IMG/VR virus record: IMGVR_UViG_3300042317_000620
Span: 1-64,000 of that record
Strand: one strand, 5' to 3'
DNA: 64,000 bases
From: a virus
Shown: positions 28,841 through 37,759 of the stretch, piece by piece
Numbering within the stretch: the first letter of the stretch is position 1
Layout of the letters: each line of letters opens with the position of its first letter
Translations under genes and position numbers: made by a program
The notes under the pieces: generated by a model
The model's database searches: none
Seen by the model: only the letters and a program-made list of their open reading frames with translations
Told to the model about the DNA's origin: nothing

Positions 28841-30978
28841 TTTCTTCCTCCTCTTGAACCTGGTGAATTTGCTCCTGAAGAGCCTCCCCCAGAACTTCCT
28901 CCGCTACCTGAACCTCCTGTAGCGCCACCTGCTGCTACTGCTGCTGCGTTAATTGCTGCACCTGTTGCAACAACTGTTGCCACAACCATATCTGTTGCTT
29001 CTTCTCGTTCTTCCTCAGTCATATCTGCACCAATACTTCCAAGGGCTGCTAATGCTGCTCCTGGGTCAGTAAATGCTGCTTCTAATAATGCTCCTGGGTC
29101 TTGAACTAATTCTATGTTTGCAGCAACTTCAGCAGTAATAATAAGTGCGTTTCCATTTTCGTCAGTGCGTAGTTCTACTGGTGTTTCTGGTGGAAGATCT
29201 GCGTATGAAACTCCAGATGCCTGTACTTCTGCTGCTGAAATTGATTCTCCTGGCTTAAGATCTTCTATTAGTGCTGCTACTACAACATCTTTTTGTTCTT
29301 CAGTTAATTCTTTACCATCTTTTGCATCTTCAAGTATTTCGTTTAATTCTTCTTCTTCTGCTTTTGCTTCTTCTTCAGCAGCCTTTTCTTCTTCTAATTC
29401 TTTTGCTTCGGCTTCTTCAGCAATTCTTTTTTCTTCTGCAAGTGCTTCAGCCTCTGCTTCTGCCTTTGCTTTTGCAATTGCTTCTTCTTCTGCTGCTATA
29501 CGCTCAGCCTCTGCCTTTGCTTCTTCTGCAAGTCTTTCTTCTTCCGCTATGCGCTCTGCTTCTATGCGTTCAGCCTCTGCTTTTGCTTCTGCTTCTGCTT
29601 TTTCTTCTGCTTCTTTAAGTTCTGCTGCAATGCGATCTGCTTCTTCTTGGGCTTCTATCTCTGCTTGAATTCTTGCTGCTTCAATCTCTGCTGCTTCACG
29701 GTCAGCCTTTTCTTTTAGTTCCAATTCTGCTTTAATTCTTTCTGCTTCTTGTGCTGCTTGAAGTGCTGCAATTCTTTCAGCCTCCGCTTGGGCTGCTGCT
29801 GCCTGGGCTGCAATCAATGCTGCTGTTTCTGCCTGTATCCTTGCTGCTTCTGCTTGTTGTGCTGCTGCTTGGGCTGCTACCTGTGCTGCAATTTCTGCTT
29901 CAGTTGGTCCAGTTGGTATTGTTACAGTTGCTGTTTCGCTAGGTGTAGGCGTTGTTACTGTTGTTGTTTCAGGTGTAGGTGTTGTTACAGTCGTTGTTTC
30001 AGGTGTTGGCGTTGTGACTGTTATTGTTTCAGGTGTAGGTATTGTTACTGTTGCTGTTTGAGAAGGGCTAGGGGTTGGAGTAGGGGTAGGCTCTGGAGCA
30101 GGGGCTACATATGTAGAACCAGTAACAACATTTGAATTTGCAGAGTAAAGGGAGAAGGTATCGTTATCTGATCTAATATGAAATGACCAGATTGTTCCTG
30201 CTGGCATAAGTCCATTTAGCAAGGAATGGTCAATTGTAATTGTTGTATTTAAAGAGTTTGGTCCGCCAACATTTCCAGTAGCAATTCCCCAACCATTACA
30301 TCCAGTACAATTAAAACTAATTGCATATCTTTCTGGTTGAGTGTTTCCAGTGTCTGGTGCTTCCCAACTTAAAACTGTTGATGTTTCTCCACTACTTATT
30401 GTTAAATTTCTTGGAGGTCCTATTGTTTTTACTACTGGGGCTGCCTGCGAAGTAAATGCTGATGCTGGAATAATATCCATAGATCCAGATTGATCCCAAT
30501 GAAGGAATACATTTGCTCCCCCGCCATTTTCATAATACATTAATTCTATTGTTTTGGGGACTCCTGCTGTGAAAGATATTGGATCAGTTGTAGTTCCTCC
30601 GCCACCTTTGTCAACCCAGTCATCTGCCACTAAAATTCCATCAATATACAGTCTTGTTCCATCATCTGCTGTTGCTAAAAATGATATATTCTGAGTCGCA
30701 TTACTAAGGATTGAACCAGTAAAACGTACGATAACATCCTCTGAGGGCCCACCTAAGACGCTACCACCACCCCACTGGAAGTCAATGTTGGGTACAGTGG
30801 TAGTCACGACTGGAGAGGCTCCCTGGGGTATGTAGGGAGAGCCATTTTGTCCCAGCACATTATAGACCTCAGCAGTTATGCCGTTAGTGTTTGTGGCACC
30901 TGCTTCTTCTGAAAATACAAAGAAGGAAGTGGCTAAAACTATACACAATACTACAAGGATTCGGGCAATCCGTTTCAA
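28834..30978 (-). CDS. Secreted PA14 / FN3 / coiled-coil surface protein
   Basis: 714 residues. Signal peptide (about 1-28), PA14 domain (about 35-180; ATADDGTRLYIDG is diagnostic), an FN3 domain (about 190-285), a Thr/Pro-repeat stalk with 10-residue TVTTPTPETT units, a 200-residue Ala/Glu-rich coiled coil, then a conserved-looking domain (ETPVELRTDENGNALIITAE) and a Gly/Ser tail ending GGRKW. PA14 binds carbohydrate. Multidomain stalked architecture suggests an adhesin or surface spike. A signal peptide is unusual for a virion protein, so export during infection is likely. Confidence 0.8.
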   Translation of the reverse strand: MKRIARILVVLCIVLATSFFVFSEEAGATNTNGITAEVYNVLGQNGSPYIPQGASPVVTTTVPNIDFQWGGGSVLGGPSEDVIVRFTGSILSNATQNISFLATADDGTRLYIDGILVADDWVDKGGGGTTTDPISFTAGVPKTIELMYYENGGGANVFLHWDQSGSMDIIPASAFTSQAAPVVKTIGPPRNLTISSGETSTVLSWEAPDTGNTQPERYAISFNCTGCNGWGIATGNVGGPNSLNTTITIDHSLLNGLMPAGTIWSFHIRSDNDTFSLYSANSNVVTGSTYVAPAPEPTPTPTPSPSQTATVTIPTPETITVTTPTPETTTVTTPTPETTTVTTPTPSETATVTIPTGPTEAEIAAQVAAQAAAQQAEAARIQAETAALIAAQAAAAQAEAERIAALQAAQEAERIKAELELKEKADREAAEIEAARIQAEIEAQEEADRIAAELKEAEEKAEAEAKAEAERIEAERIAEEERLAEEAKAEAERIAAEEEAIAKAKAEAEAEALAEEKRIAEEAEAKELEEEKAAEEEAKAEEEELNEILEDAKDGKELTEEQKDVVVAALIEDLKPGESISAAEVQASGVSYADLPPETPVELRTDENGNALIITAEVAANIELVQDPGALLEAAFTDPGAALAALGSIGADMTEEEREEATDMVVATVVATGAAINAAAVAAGGATGGSGSGGSSGGGSSGANSPGSRGGRKW
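29941..30060 (-). repeat. Four tandem 30-bp units in the stalk of the PA14 protein
   Basis: Units at 29941, 29971, 30001 and 30031 differ by a few bases and encode TVTTPTPETT-type decapeptides. Copy number may vary by slippage. Confidence 0.8.
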
Positions 30979-31150
30979 TTATCTCTCCTAATCAAACTGG
31001 GTAGTCTGATAGGATTATTATAACATTAAATTAAAAAATGAGCAGTTTTTTACAGTCATACTCAGGACTATACCAGTTATTTAATGTCGCTGTCTCCCCC
31101 GACAAACCTGCGACTCCCCGATGAAGAGGTGCAGAATTACATTGTACCGA
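30979..31150. promoter_or_regulatory. Intergenic leader of the PA14 gene with RNA-like secondary structure
   Basis: No gene. On the minus strand a GTCGC/GCGAC stem encloses TGTC/GACA with a GGGGGA loop (about 31083-31115). Farther on, a TATAAT (31018-31023) could be the -10 of the PA14 gene, followed by a GGAGAGA site before its ATG. The G-rich structured part may be a regulatory RNA or the end of the hsp20 transcript. Confidence 0.4.
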
Positions 31151-31567
31151 TTATTTGATTTTAATTGATTTTGGTTTCTTTTCTTCTGGAATATTACGTG
31201 TAACTTTAACACTCAACATCCCATCAATTAGATCAGCGGTTGTTACTTCCATGTATTCACCAAGAGCAAATGAGCGAGTAAACTTTCTTGCAGCGATTCC
31301 TTTATGTAATACTTCTGCATCTGTTACTGTTACTTGTTCTCCCTTGATAATTAATGTTCCCTGATCTACTGAAATATCAAGGCTTTCTTTACTAAACCCT
31401 GCTACTGCTAGAGTAATAATATAGTTATCATTATCTAATTTAAGTAGATCATATGGTGGGAATCCACCTGCATTAATTGAATGTGCTTGGTTTAATCTGT
31501 CTAATTCCCGATTAAATCCAATAAAAAAGGGATCTTTAAAAAGATCCATAGCGAACGTTGTTACCAT
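31151..31567 (-). CDS. Small heat-shock protein Hsp20 (IbpA-like)
   Basis: 138 residues. The alpha-crystallin domain runs from YDLLKLDNDNYIITLAVAGF to DGMLSVKVTRNIPEEKKPKSIKI, with the ARKFTRSFALGEYMEV strand typical of class A sHSPs. It binds unfolding proteins without ATP. Cyanophages and other aquatic phages carry close relatives, thought to stabilise virion or host proteins. GGAG precedes the ATG. It lies alone between two surface-protein genes. Confidence 0.9.
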   Translation of the reverse strand: MVTTFAMDLFKDPFFIGFNRELDRLNQAHSINAGGFPPYDLLKLDNDNYIITLAVAGFSKESLDISVDQGTLIIKGEQVTVTDAEVLHKGIAARKFTRSFALGEYMEVTTADLIDGMLSVKVTRNIPEEKKPKSIKIK

Positions 31568-31632
31568 TTCTTTCTCCTTTTCAGCGAGTTAATTTATATC
31601 CCCGTTAGGCGGATACTATATTATTATAACAC

Positions 31633-31661
31633 AAAAGGCAGGGAACTTATGTTACCCTGCC
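31633..31661 (-). terminator. Intrinsic terminator of the S-layer-like gene
   Basis: Minus-strand hairpin GGCAGGG/CCCTGCC with an 11-nt loop followed by TTTTGTG. It is 17 bp after the stop codon of the surface protein and upstream of hsp20, separating the two transcripts. Confidence 0.75.
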
Positions 31662-31677
31662 CTAAGTGTTGGATTAT

Positions 31678-33441
31678 TTACTTCTTTAGTGCAACCTTAG
31701 CCTTTGGATTAGCCTTGTTCCACTTTGTAGCCAACTTGTTATAGTCAGCCTTTGCTTTTGCTGCTGCTGCGTCTGCAAGAGTCTTAGCAGTTAGCGCTTC
31801 TGCTGAAGCAGTAGCCTTAGCAAGCAAAGCCTCTGAAAGAGCCTTATCTGACAGGACTTTATCAGCCTTAAGTGTTGCAACTTCTGCCTTAAGACTATCA
31901 AAAATTCCTTGCATTGCATTGATCTGTGCAGCAAGTGCTGCAAGTGTAGCGTTTGTGCTAGAAGAAGAGTTTGACACTCTTGCTTGAGCAGTTACTAGAA
32001 CTTGACCAGTAAGTGGCAATGATGTTCCACCTGCTGCTGAAATAGTTACAGTGTTTTCTGTCAAAGGCATAAATACCTTGTATGACTTAACTGTTTCTGT
32101 ATCAGTTGTAATTGATGTTGCTGTAAGAACATCTGAACCTGAACCAAATGCATAGGTTGAAGTAATTCCACCTGTAGCAAATAGATTAGCATGAGTCTTT
32201 CCAGATACTGGAAGACCTGCTGCATCAAGAACCTGTACCTTAATAGTTGCTGCTTCTCCTGGAAGGTATACTTCCTTATCAAATGACAACTTAACTGTTG
32301 ATACTGCTGATTCTACACGAGCAGCAACTGGAACAGAAACAATAGTTCCTGCTGAGTTCTTGACTGTAATATTTGCTGATCCTGCCTTGATGCCAGTAAC
32401 TGTGAATAGTGCTTCACCGTTTACGATTGTTGCTGCTGTACCTGAATCAGATACTGTTGTAATATCGCTTGAATAAGCGTAAAGTGTTCCAGCACCGACT
32501 GTTACGCCTGATGCATCCTTTGCAACTGCCTTTACAGTAGTTGTATTTGCTCCAACTGCGATAACAGACTTAACTGGAGTTGCTACTATTGTAGCAATAT
32601 CTCCGTAGAATGTTACTTGCTCTGTTGCAATTACTGTTCCTGTAAGTGTTGAAAGAGTGATTGTTCCAACTCCTGCTGTACCGTCAGCAAATACACCAAT
32701 GTAGTTTCCTGTAGGAATTACCAGTGAACGACCAAGAGCAGAGATGGTTGTAGCGTTTGTGCCATATCCAATCAAACCTGTTCCTGAAACTGTTGCAAGA
32801 ATTGATTCAGTTGCTGGACCGCCTACTGCATTCCTAGGAGTAACAACAATAACTGCTGCTGCATCTGTAGATGTTGCCTTTGCTGCATAAACTGAAGCAT
32901 CTGTTGTCGCACTTGTGACTTCTCCTGCATTTAGGATTGATGTTGTATTTGAAGGAAATGGAGTTATATCCGCTGCCTTCACTGTTACTGTCCAAGATGC
33001 TGTTGGTCCATTGACTGGGCTAGTTGTTAAAATCTTAGCCTCATATGTTCCTGCTACTGTTGGAGCGCTCAAAGTTACCAAAAACTTTGCTGTTACATAT
33101 GTTGGAGCGTTAACTGTTGAGTTAATATTTGCTAAAACATTGCTGCCTGCAATTACTACTGAGGCTGTTGATGTTTCTAGAAGTGATAGGGTTGCAGACT
33201 TTGCTGATCCCGCTGGTTGTGAAAACATAGCAGAGATCACTGTTGCAGTATCTGCTGATGTTTCTGAAATAAATGACAATGTTACCACTGCTGTTGCGGT
33301 ATCTCCAGATGTCACAACGTCAGTCGCTGAGTCAATTGTAAGAGTTGGTGCATTAACAGCAGCACTTGTCGGAAGTGCTGTTAGTACGCCAAAAGACATT
33401 GCTGCAGCGATGCCTAGGGCGATTTTCTTAAATGAATTCAT
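31678..33441 (-). CDS. S-layer-like secreted Ig-repeat protein
   Basis: 587 residues. Signal peptide ending PTSAA (about 1-27), several Ig-like or bacterial-Ig modules rich in Thr, Ala and Val (VIAVGANTTTVKAVAKDASG, then LSFDKEVYLPGEAATIKVQV), then a C-terminal coiled coil (about 500-575: LAALAAQINAMQGIFDSLKA) and a basic end WNKANPKAKVALKK. This layout is that of abundant surface proteins of aquatic Actinobacteria, so the gene is probably host-derived. It may coat the infected cell and block other phages, or be a virion decoration. Promoter and terminator are its own. Confidence 0.7.
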   Translation of the reverse strand: MNSFKKIALGIAAAMSFGVLTALPTSAAVNAPTLTIDSATDVVTSGDTATAVVTLSFISETSADTATVISAMFSQPAGSAKSATLSLLETSTASVVIAGSNVLANINSTVNAPTYVTAKFLVTLSAPTVAGTYEAKILTTSPVNGPTASWTVTVKAADITPFPSNTTSILNAGEVTSATTDASVYAAKATSTDAAAVIVVTPRNAVGGPATESILATVSGTGLIGYGTNATTISALGRSLVIPTGNYIGVFADGTAGVGTITLSTLTGTVIATEQVTFYGDIATIVATPVKSVIAVGANTTTVKAVAKDASGVTVGAGTLYAYSSDITTVSDSGTAATIVNGEALFTVTGIKAGSANITVKNSAGTIVSVPVAARVESAVSTVKLSFDKEVYLPGEAATIKVQVLDAAGLPVSGKTHANLFATGGITSTYAFGSGSDVLTATSITTDTETVKSYKVFMPLTENTVTISAAGGTSLPLTGQVLVTAQARVSNSSSSTNATLAALAAQINAMQGIFDSLKAEVATLKADKVLSDKALSEALLAKATASAEALTAKTLADAAAAKAKADYNKLATKWNKANPKAKVALKK

Positions 33442-33487
33442 TTTTCTCCTTGGTTTTATGTTATATCTGACATTTCGCCAGAATTCT

Positions 33488-33517
33488 ATTATAGCAGATG
33501 TGTGAAGTCTGTGTCAA
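33488..33517 (-). promoter_or_regulatory. Consensus promoter (TTGACA-18-TATAAT) of the S-layer-like gene
   Basis: On the minus strand TTGACA (33512-33517) and TATAAT (33488-33493) are separated by 18 nt. The -35 overlaps the stop codon of the upstream gene. The leader carries AAGGAG before the ATG, so strong, conventional translation is expected. Confidence 0.85.
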
Positions 33518-34251
33518 ACTAGACTTTGTTTTATTAACCTTAAAGTTCTTTTATTAAGACCACCCCGTACAAATTTATCATATAGGTATGACAAAGATCT
33601 GTTTGGGTCATGCCTTTTATATGTAGTAGTAGCATAAACAACATCTTCTAATTCCTGTGTCATATAAAATCTTTTAAGTTTAACATTATCGTGTGTTCTA
33701 AAATTAATATACATCAATGGGTCGCCTTTTTCAGATTTAATGTTTTTATCTAAATTATCATAAAATTGTAAGGCTGGATTGACTGGTCTAAACCATTTAG
33801 AAATATCATAACTTCCAGGAACTATGTACCCGTTATTACAAAAATTACTTTTGTGCATAAAAGGACTTAGTATTTCTATTTCAACAGGTTCTTCTGAAAA
33901 AAAGATATACCCTGGCATATAATTTAAATTATAAGTATCTTTGACTTGTAACACTCTATTCAGATATAAATCATCAAACGCCCTGTTACCTAAATTTAAA
34001 ACTCTAGATTTTTCAACCCTTACATTTAGATCTACTGGATTGGTCATCATATATAAATTTTTTGTATATTCTAAAAATGATCTACAGGAAAACATTGAAG
34101 CAATGTTTGGTATATCTTTATTACTTGTTTTCTTTAAATCTTTATAAACAGAAACAAGATTATCTTCTAATAAATCAATTGCTGCATTAGTGTTAAAGGT
34201 GTTTTCAACTTTTTCAAATGTTGGCTTGGATGCATAGTAAACAGTAATCAT
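33514..34251 (-). CDS. Beta-rich protein of unknown function next to the terminase
   Basis: 245 residues. Segments GYIFFSEEPVEIEILSPFM, GSYDISKWFRPVNPALQF and GDPLMYINFRTHDNVKLKRF follow the strand order of the DUF6065 protein (compare PKGTPIMQLVPIKRNSW), so I suspect the same fold. Overlaps the terminase gene by 4 bp, hence co-translated with it. The role is unknown; packaging is not implied by the sequence. Confidence 0.5.
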   Translation of the reverse strand: MITVYYASKPTFEKVENTFNTNAAIDLLEDNLVSVYKDLKKTSNKDIPNIASMFSCRSFLEYTKNLYMMTNPVDLNVRVEKSRVLNLGNRAFDDLYLNRVLQVKDTYNLNYMPGYIFFSEEPVEIEILSPFMHKSNFCNNGYIVPGSYDISKWFRPVNPALQFYDNLDKNIKSEKGDPLMYINFRTHDNVKLKRFYMTQELEDVVYATTTYKRHDPNRSLSYLYDKFVRGGLNKRTLRLIKQSLV

Positions 34252-36035
34252 AATAAATTTAACTTTCCTAAAAATTCTTTAACATCATCTGGCATCTCAT
34301 TGTTTCTTTCATTTTCCAATTCTTGCCTTTTTTGCCTTTGCATTTCTTTGTGTGCGCTTGACCAAGTTCTAACCTCTACTTCAAGATTATTTTCTTTACT
34401 AGTATATGATATCGCACCAAAGGCTGCACCGCAAACTGCGTCAGCCAAATCTTTAGAAGATTTACGTGGATGGTCTACACGATTATTTTTCATAATTTTA
34501 AGTTCTGATAATTCTTCTAATAAAAGTGGAATGCTTGGCATAACAATTCTATCCTCATAAATAAGCATAGCCAAATCTTCATAATGTTTTTTAGCAACTG
34601 AGACTGTGTCTGTATCAATATTTACAGCCTTAAGTTCTTGCTGAATATCATATGATTGCCATCTATCGAATGTTACCTTGCCAATATTAAATCCTAATCT
34701 TCTAAGATTAATAATCCAGTTCTTTACCTCACTTAGGTTGACTGCTCCTTCTTTTTTAGGCTCCCACCATGCAACAGCATCTACTACAACAATTGGCGCT
34801 ACTTGCTCATAGTCTTTAATAACCTGCAAGTTAACCCATTTTTCAACGTGTGCAATTGCTACAGCACACTTATCATGTCTTTGTGCTAAGTCTGCGTGAA
34901 TGTAATATGTTTTATTTGGATCTGGAACAAACCCTTGATCAAATCTTCTAAATTCATCTACTGGATTACGAATGGTCATACATTTTTCTAACTTATCCTT
35001 TTGTTTAAAGAAAGCATCAGAAGAATATGTTGGCATACATAGGAACCGCATCATTGCATCTCCTAAGTCTGTATAAAAAGCAATTTTAAAATCATCAATA
35101 CTTCTAGTTGGATTTACTTCCCATGTTGGTCTTTTAAGTGCCCATACTCCAGGAAATTTGTAAGAAATAATATGGTCTTCTTCCCACTCAATTTGTAATG
35201 TATTGTCTGGTGTTTCGTCTAGCAGTGGATTAATTATAAACTTATGTGATTTATGAACAATATCTTTGTCTGCTATAACACTCTCGTACTTTTCAGAAAT
35301 GAAGTCTCCTTGATATCTTGGAAACGATAGCAATACAACCTTTCCTAAATCAGGAAAACGAGAATCTACAGTTCCTCTAAATGCCTTATATATATTGTCT
35401 GCTGTTTTACCTTGTTCATTTCCAGTGCCAACCTCACTAGCAAACCCAGAAATTTCATCAAGAACTGCAAGCAATAAGTTTAAACCTTCATGGGATTCTC
35501 TTTCTGAATGTCCAGAATAAACTGTGATAGTTTTATCAAACTCAATAGAATCTACTTTAGCATTATATCTTCCTGCAAACCAAGGAGATCTTTCTATTTT
35601 TGTTTTAAATCCTTTGAAGAAGACGTTTTTTGCTTGTTGGGCGTTGATAGCAACGTTAATAAGGTCAATTGCATCACCAGGCGGTTTGCCAAAATACCTC
35701 GCGGGATCTTTAAGACATAGCAACTTATAAACAATATAGGCACAAGCAACAGTTGAAGTGAAGTCCTTGCCACTACCCTTCCCAAGTTGTAAAATAATTT
35801 CGTTCTTAGTGTACTTGTCATAATATCTTGCTCCTTCGACATTCCCCATTAATAATTCAAGATCTGCCTTTTTATATATTTGACTCATTGCCTCTACAAT
35901 TTCATATTGTGTATCTGACAATGGTGGTTGTCCAAGATAGTCTGATGACTCGACAAATGTTTTTGCATCTACTGGAGTTTCTTCAAAAGGATTATCCTGT
36001 AGCGCTTCTAAAAAATCATTGAACATCGTGGACAA
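34248..36035 (-). CDS. terL: Terminase large subunit
   Basis: 595 residues. Packaging ATPase: Walker A LQLGKGSGKDF near residue 80 (with D after the Lys, a known variant in phage terminases), Walker B LLLAVLDEIS near 190, then an RNase-H-like nuclease starting YYIHADLAQRHDKCAVAI (first acidic residue) with later acidic residues in VVDAVAWWEP and SKDLADAV. It translocates DNA into the prohead and cuts concatemers. Overlaps the small subunit gene by 20 bp. Confidence 0.9.
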   Translation of the reverse strand: MSTMFNDFLEALQDNPFEETPVDAKTFVESSDYLGQPPLSDTQYEIVEAMSQIYKKADLELLMGNVEGARYYDKYTKNEIILQLGKGSGKDFTSTVACAYIVYKLLCLKDPARYFGKPPGDAIDLINVAINAQQAKNVFFKGFKTKIERSPWFAGRYNAKVDSIEFDKTITVYSGHSERESHEGLNLLLAVLDEISGFASEVGTGNEQGKTADNIYKAFRGTVDSRFPDLGKVVLLSFPRYQGDFISEKYESVIADKDIVHKSHKFIINPLLDETPDNTLQIEWEEDHIISYKFPGVWALKRPTWEVNPTRSIDDFKIAFYTDLGDAMMRFLCMPTYSSDAFFKQKDKLEKCMTIRNPVDEFRRFDQGFVPDPNKTYYIHADLAQRHDKCAVAIAHVEKWVNLQVIKDYEQVAPIVVVDAVAWWEPKKEGAVNLSEVKNWIINLRRLGFNIGKVTFDRWQSYDIQQELKAVNIDTDTVSVAKKHYEDLAMLIYEDRIVMPSIPLLLEELSELKIMKNNRVDHPRKSSKDLADAVCGAAFGAISYTSKENNLEVEVRTWSSAHKEMQRQKRQELENERNNEMPDDVKEFLGKLNLL

Positions 36036-36552
36036 TTGTAATCACCTCGTCTGATCTTGATATATCAGACAACCTTTGCATAATTAAATCACGAACCTGT
36101 GGATGATCTTTTGCAATATCTTTTAATATATTAACAAGAACTTCTTGTCTTCTTTCAATTTCAACCACTTCTTCTGCAAGTTCTTTGTTTTCAAGCAATC
36201 CTGCTTTTTGCAACATCTCAATTCTTTTTGCTTCAATATCTAGGACTAGTTTAATTCCAGCAGTTTTTGCTCCTAAGTTATTGTTCATTGTTGCTTCATC
36301 AATAACTTCATATGCTTTTGCAATAAGTTTTCCATAATGTGTATCTGCAGCAGCAAGTGCTTCTTTAGCCCTAGAACGAATGGCATCATTTGCAGATACC
36401 ATAACTTTCCATTCATTTAAATGTGCAACAACACGAGTTCTTGGAATACTCAAATCTTTAGAAATTTTTGTTGGATCGCTACCCTTTAAGTATTCTTCAA
36501 CAACCTTATTAATTTCATCTAGATGTTCTACTATCTCAATATCCTTAGACAT
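36016..36552 (-). CDS. Terminase small subunit-like DNA-binding protein
   Basis: 178 residues. An N-terminal helix-turn-helix (SDPTKISKDLSIPRTRVVAHL) would bind the packaging site; the rest is helical (LVLDIEAKRIEMLQKAGLL and an acidic coiled region) for oligomerisation. Position directly upstream of terL supports the call. The ATG with GAAGGA upstream is used rather than an earlier one inside the previous gene. Confidence 0.75.
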   Translation of the reverse strand: MSKDIEIVEHLDEINKVVEEYLKGSDPTKISKDLSIPRTRVVAHLNEWKVMVSANDAIRSRAKEALAAADTHYGKLIAKAYEVIDEATMNNNLGAKTAGIKLVLDIEAKRIEMLQKAGLLENKELAEEVVEIERRQEVLVNILKDIAKDHPQVRDLIMQRLSDISRSDEVITIVHDVQ

Positions 36553-36784
36553 TTTTTCCTTCAATTCTATTAATTTCATCTTGTATATAAAAGATAGCCT
36601 TCTTTAAATCTTCAACATGTCTATACTCATCTTTTAATCCTGCTCTCCATAAATATTTAAATGCATTTCCAATATTAAAATTTCTATGACGGGTAATCTG
36701 AATACACTCAACACCAGATGGATCTGACGTGTAATGCTCAGGGTGATTTACTTGGTCTACTGTGATTTTAAGACTATCGCTCAT
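36545..36784 (-). CDS. DUF3310 protein
   Basis: 79 residues. VNHPEHYTSDPSGVECIQI followed by NFNIGNAFKYLWRAGLKDE and a helix HVEDLKKAIFYIQDEI is the DUF3310 signature. Often annotated nucleotide kinase in phages without proof. Start chosen for AAGGAAG upstream and the ATGA overlap with the HTH gene. Confidence 0.85.
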   Translation of the reverse strand: MSDSLKITVDQVNHPEHYTSDPSGVECIQITRHRNFNIGNAFKYLWRAGLKDEYRHVEDLKKAIFYIQDEINRIEGKNV

Positions 36785-36936
36785 CTTTTTGACTTCCTTA
36801 ATCCAAATTTTGCAAGATAAACATAGATTGTTTCTATGCTTGCCCCACACTCTTTTGCAATTTCTTCTGGAGACTTCTTGTCAATAACAAATCTTTTCTT
36901 TAGCCATACCTCTGAAGTATAAAGTTTAGCAGACAT
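36781..36936 (-). CDS. 51-residue helix-turn-helix protein
   Basis: Reads MSAKLYTSEVWLKKRFVIDK and then KSPEEIAKECGASIETIYVYLAKFGLRK, a compact HTH resembling resolvase or Trp-repressor-type domains. An ATG one codon earlier overlaps the previous stop. It probably binds phage DNA, perhaps as a small regulator near the packaging region. Confidence 0.65.
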   Translation of the reverse strand: MSAKLYTSEVWLKKRFVIDKKSPEEIAKECGASIETIYVYLAKFGLRKSKR

Positions 36937-37118
36937 CATGCCTCTTTGTCAACCTTAATAACGGGATCAAGCCTATTCCAATATCCGTGAGGGCTACCTT
37001 GATACATCTGTCCAGTTTCACGATCCATCAATATCCACTTTGTTGGAGCAAGAGTTCTTACAGTTAAGATTACGTCAGAATCTTCCTCTTTAAATAAAAA
37101 CATGTCTCTATCGCTCAT
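36936..37118 (-). CDS. 60-residue beta-rich phage protein
   Basis: VILTVRTLAPTKWILMDRETG and YQGSPHGYWNRLDPVIKVD describe a short beta barrel seen in small phage proteins of unknown function. It is coupled to neighbours through overlaps at both ends. Confidence 0.55.
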   Translation of the reverse strand: MSDRDMFLFKEEDSDVILTVRTLAPTKWILMDRETGQMYQGSPHGYWNRLDPVIKVDKEA

Positions 37119-37759
37119 ACTTCACCATCAGATTCAAGAACATCATAGTTATAGGCATTGGAATCCTCAAGTATCCACTTGTCGTAACTTTCAACATCCC
37201 ACTTATTTGTATTAATTAGCCTATTTATTACTAGATCTTTTTTAGTAACAAATGATGGCTCTTTAATTCTTACCCTGTTGTTTGGCTGTACGGCAAAATT
37301 TCCATCATCTCTTTGAATAACATGTCCACATTTATGTTGCCCTGGATTTTCAGAATACCCATCATCCAAAATATTAGTTTCTGGGCTATGCCAATCTAAA
37401 GTAAATAGATAAGTTCCAGGAACATTAGTTTTATTTCTATCAATATAAGACATTCTCATATTGCTTAATGCCTGAAACTTTGTAACAGAAACGTGTGAAC
37501 TAAAAGAATTCCATAAAACAAGATTATGTATCGGTTCTTCTGGAACTCCTGGCTTAGTGCAGAATGCATTAATTGGCATTCTCCACCAAATCCCACCATC
37601 TTCCATCATAAAATGAAACAGTGGGCTTCTTGCTTTAATACTTGAAACACCAAATATTACACATGGAAAATACTGATCATGACTATCCAATTGATCTCTT
37701 AAAAAATTTCCACGAACATAACATTCAATTGGTGGTATGTTTGCATTTAACTCTGGCAT
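37115..37759 (-). CDS. Conserved phage protein of unknown function
   Basis: 214 residues. NIPPIECYVRGNFLRDQLD, FPCVIFGVSSIKARSPLFHF and GGIWWRMPINAFCTKP are distinctive aromatic-rich blocks; a His-rich stretch QHKCGHVIQRDD follows. I recognise the type as a phage hypothetical but not its role. Start at TAATG overlapping the RuvC-like gene. Confidence 0.55.
   Translation of the reverse strand: MPELNANIPPIECYVRGNFLRDQLDSHDQYFPCVIFGVSSIKARSPLFHFMMEDGGIWWRMPINAFCTKPGVPEEPIHNLVLWNSFSSHVSVTKFQALSNMRMSYIDRNKTNVPGTYLFTLDWHSPETNILDDGYSENPGQHKCGHVIQRDDGNFAVQPNNRVRIKEPSFVTKKDLVINRLINTNKWDVESYDKWILEDSNAYNYDVLESDGEV

Noticed and set aside
29114-30135. Long plus-strand frames opposite the PA14/coiled-coil gene
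   Set aside because: They arise from the antisense of Ala/Glu/Thr repeats (Ser, Leu or Cys runs) and have no start signals.
34248-36579. Capsid, portal or head-protease genes next to the terminase
   Set aside because: Neighbouring genes do not show those motifs; head genes probably lie outside the window.
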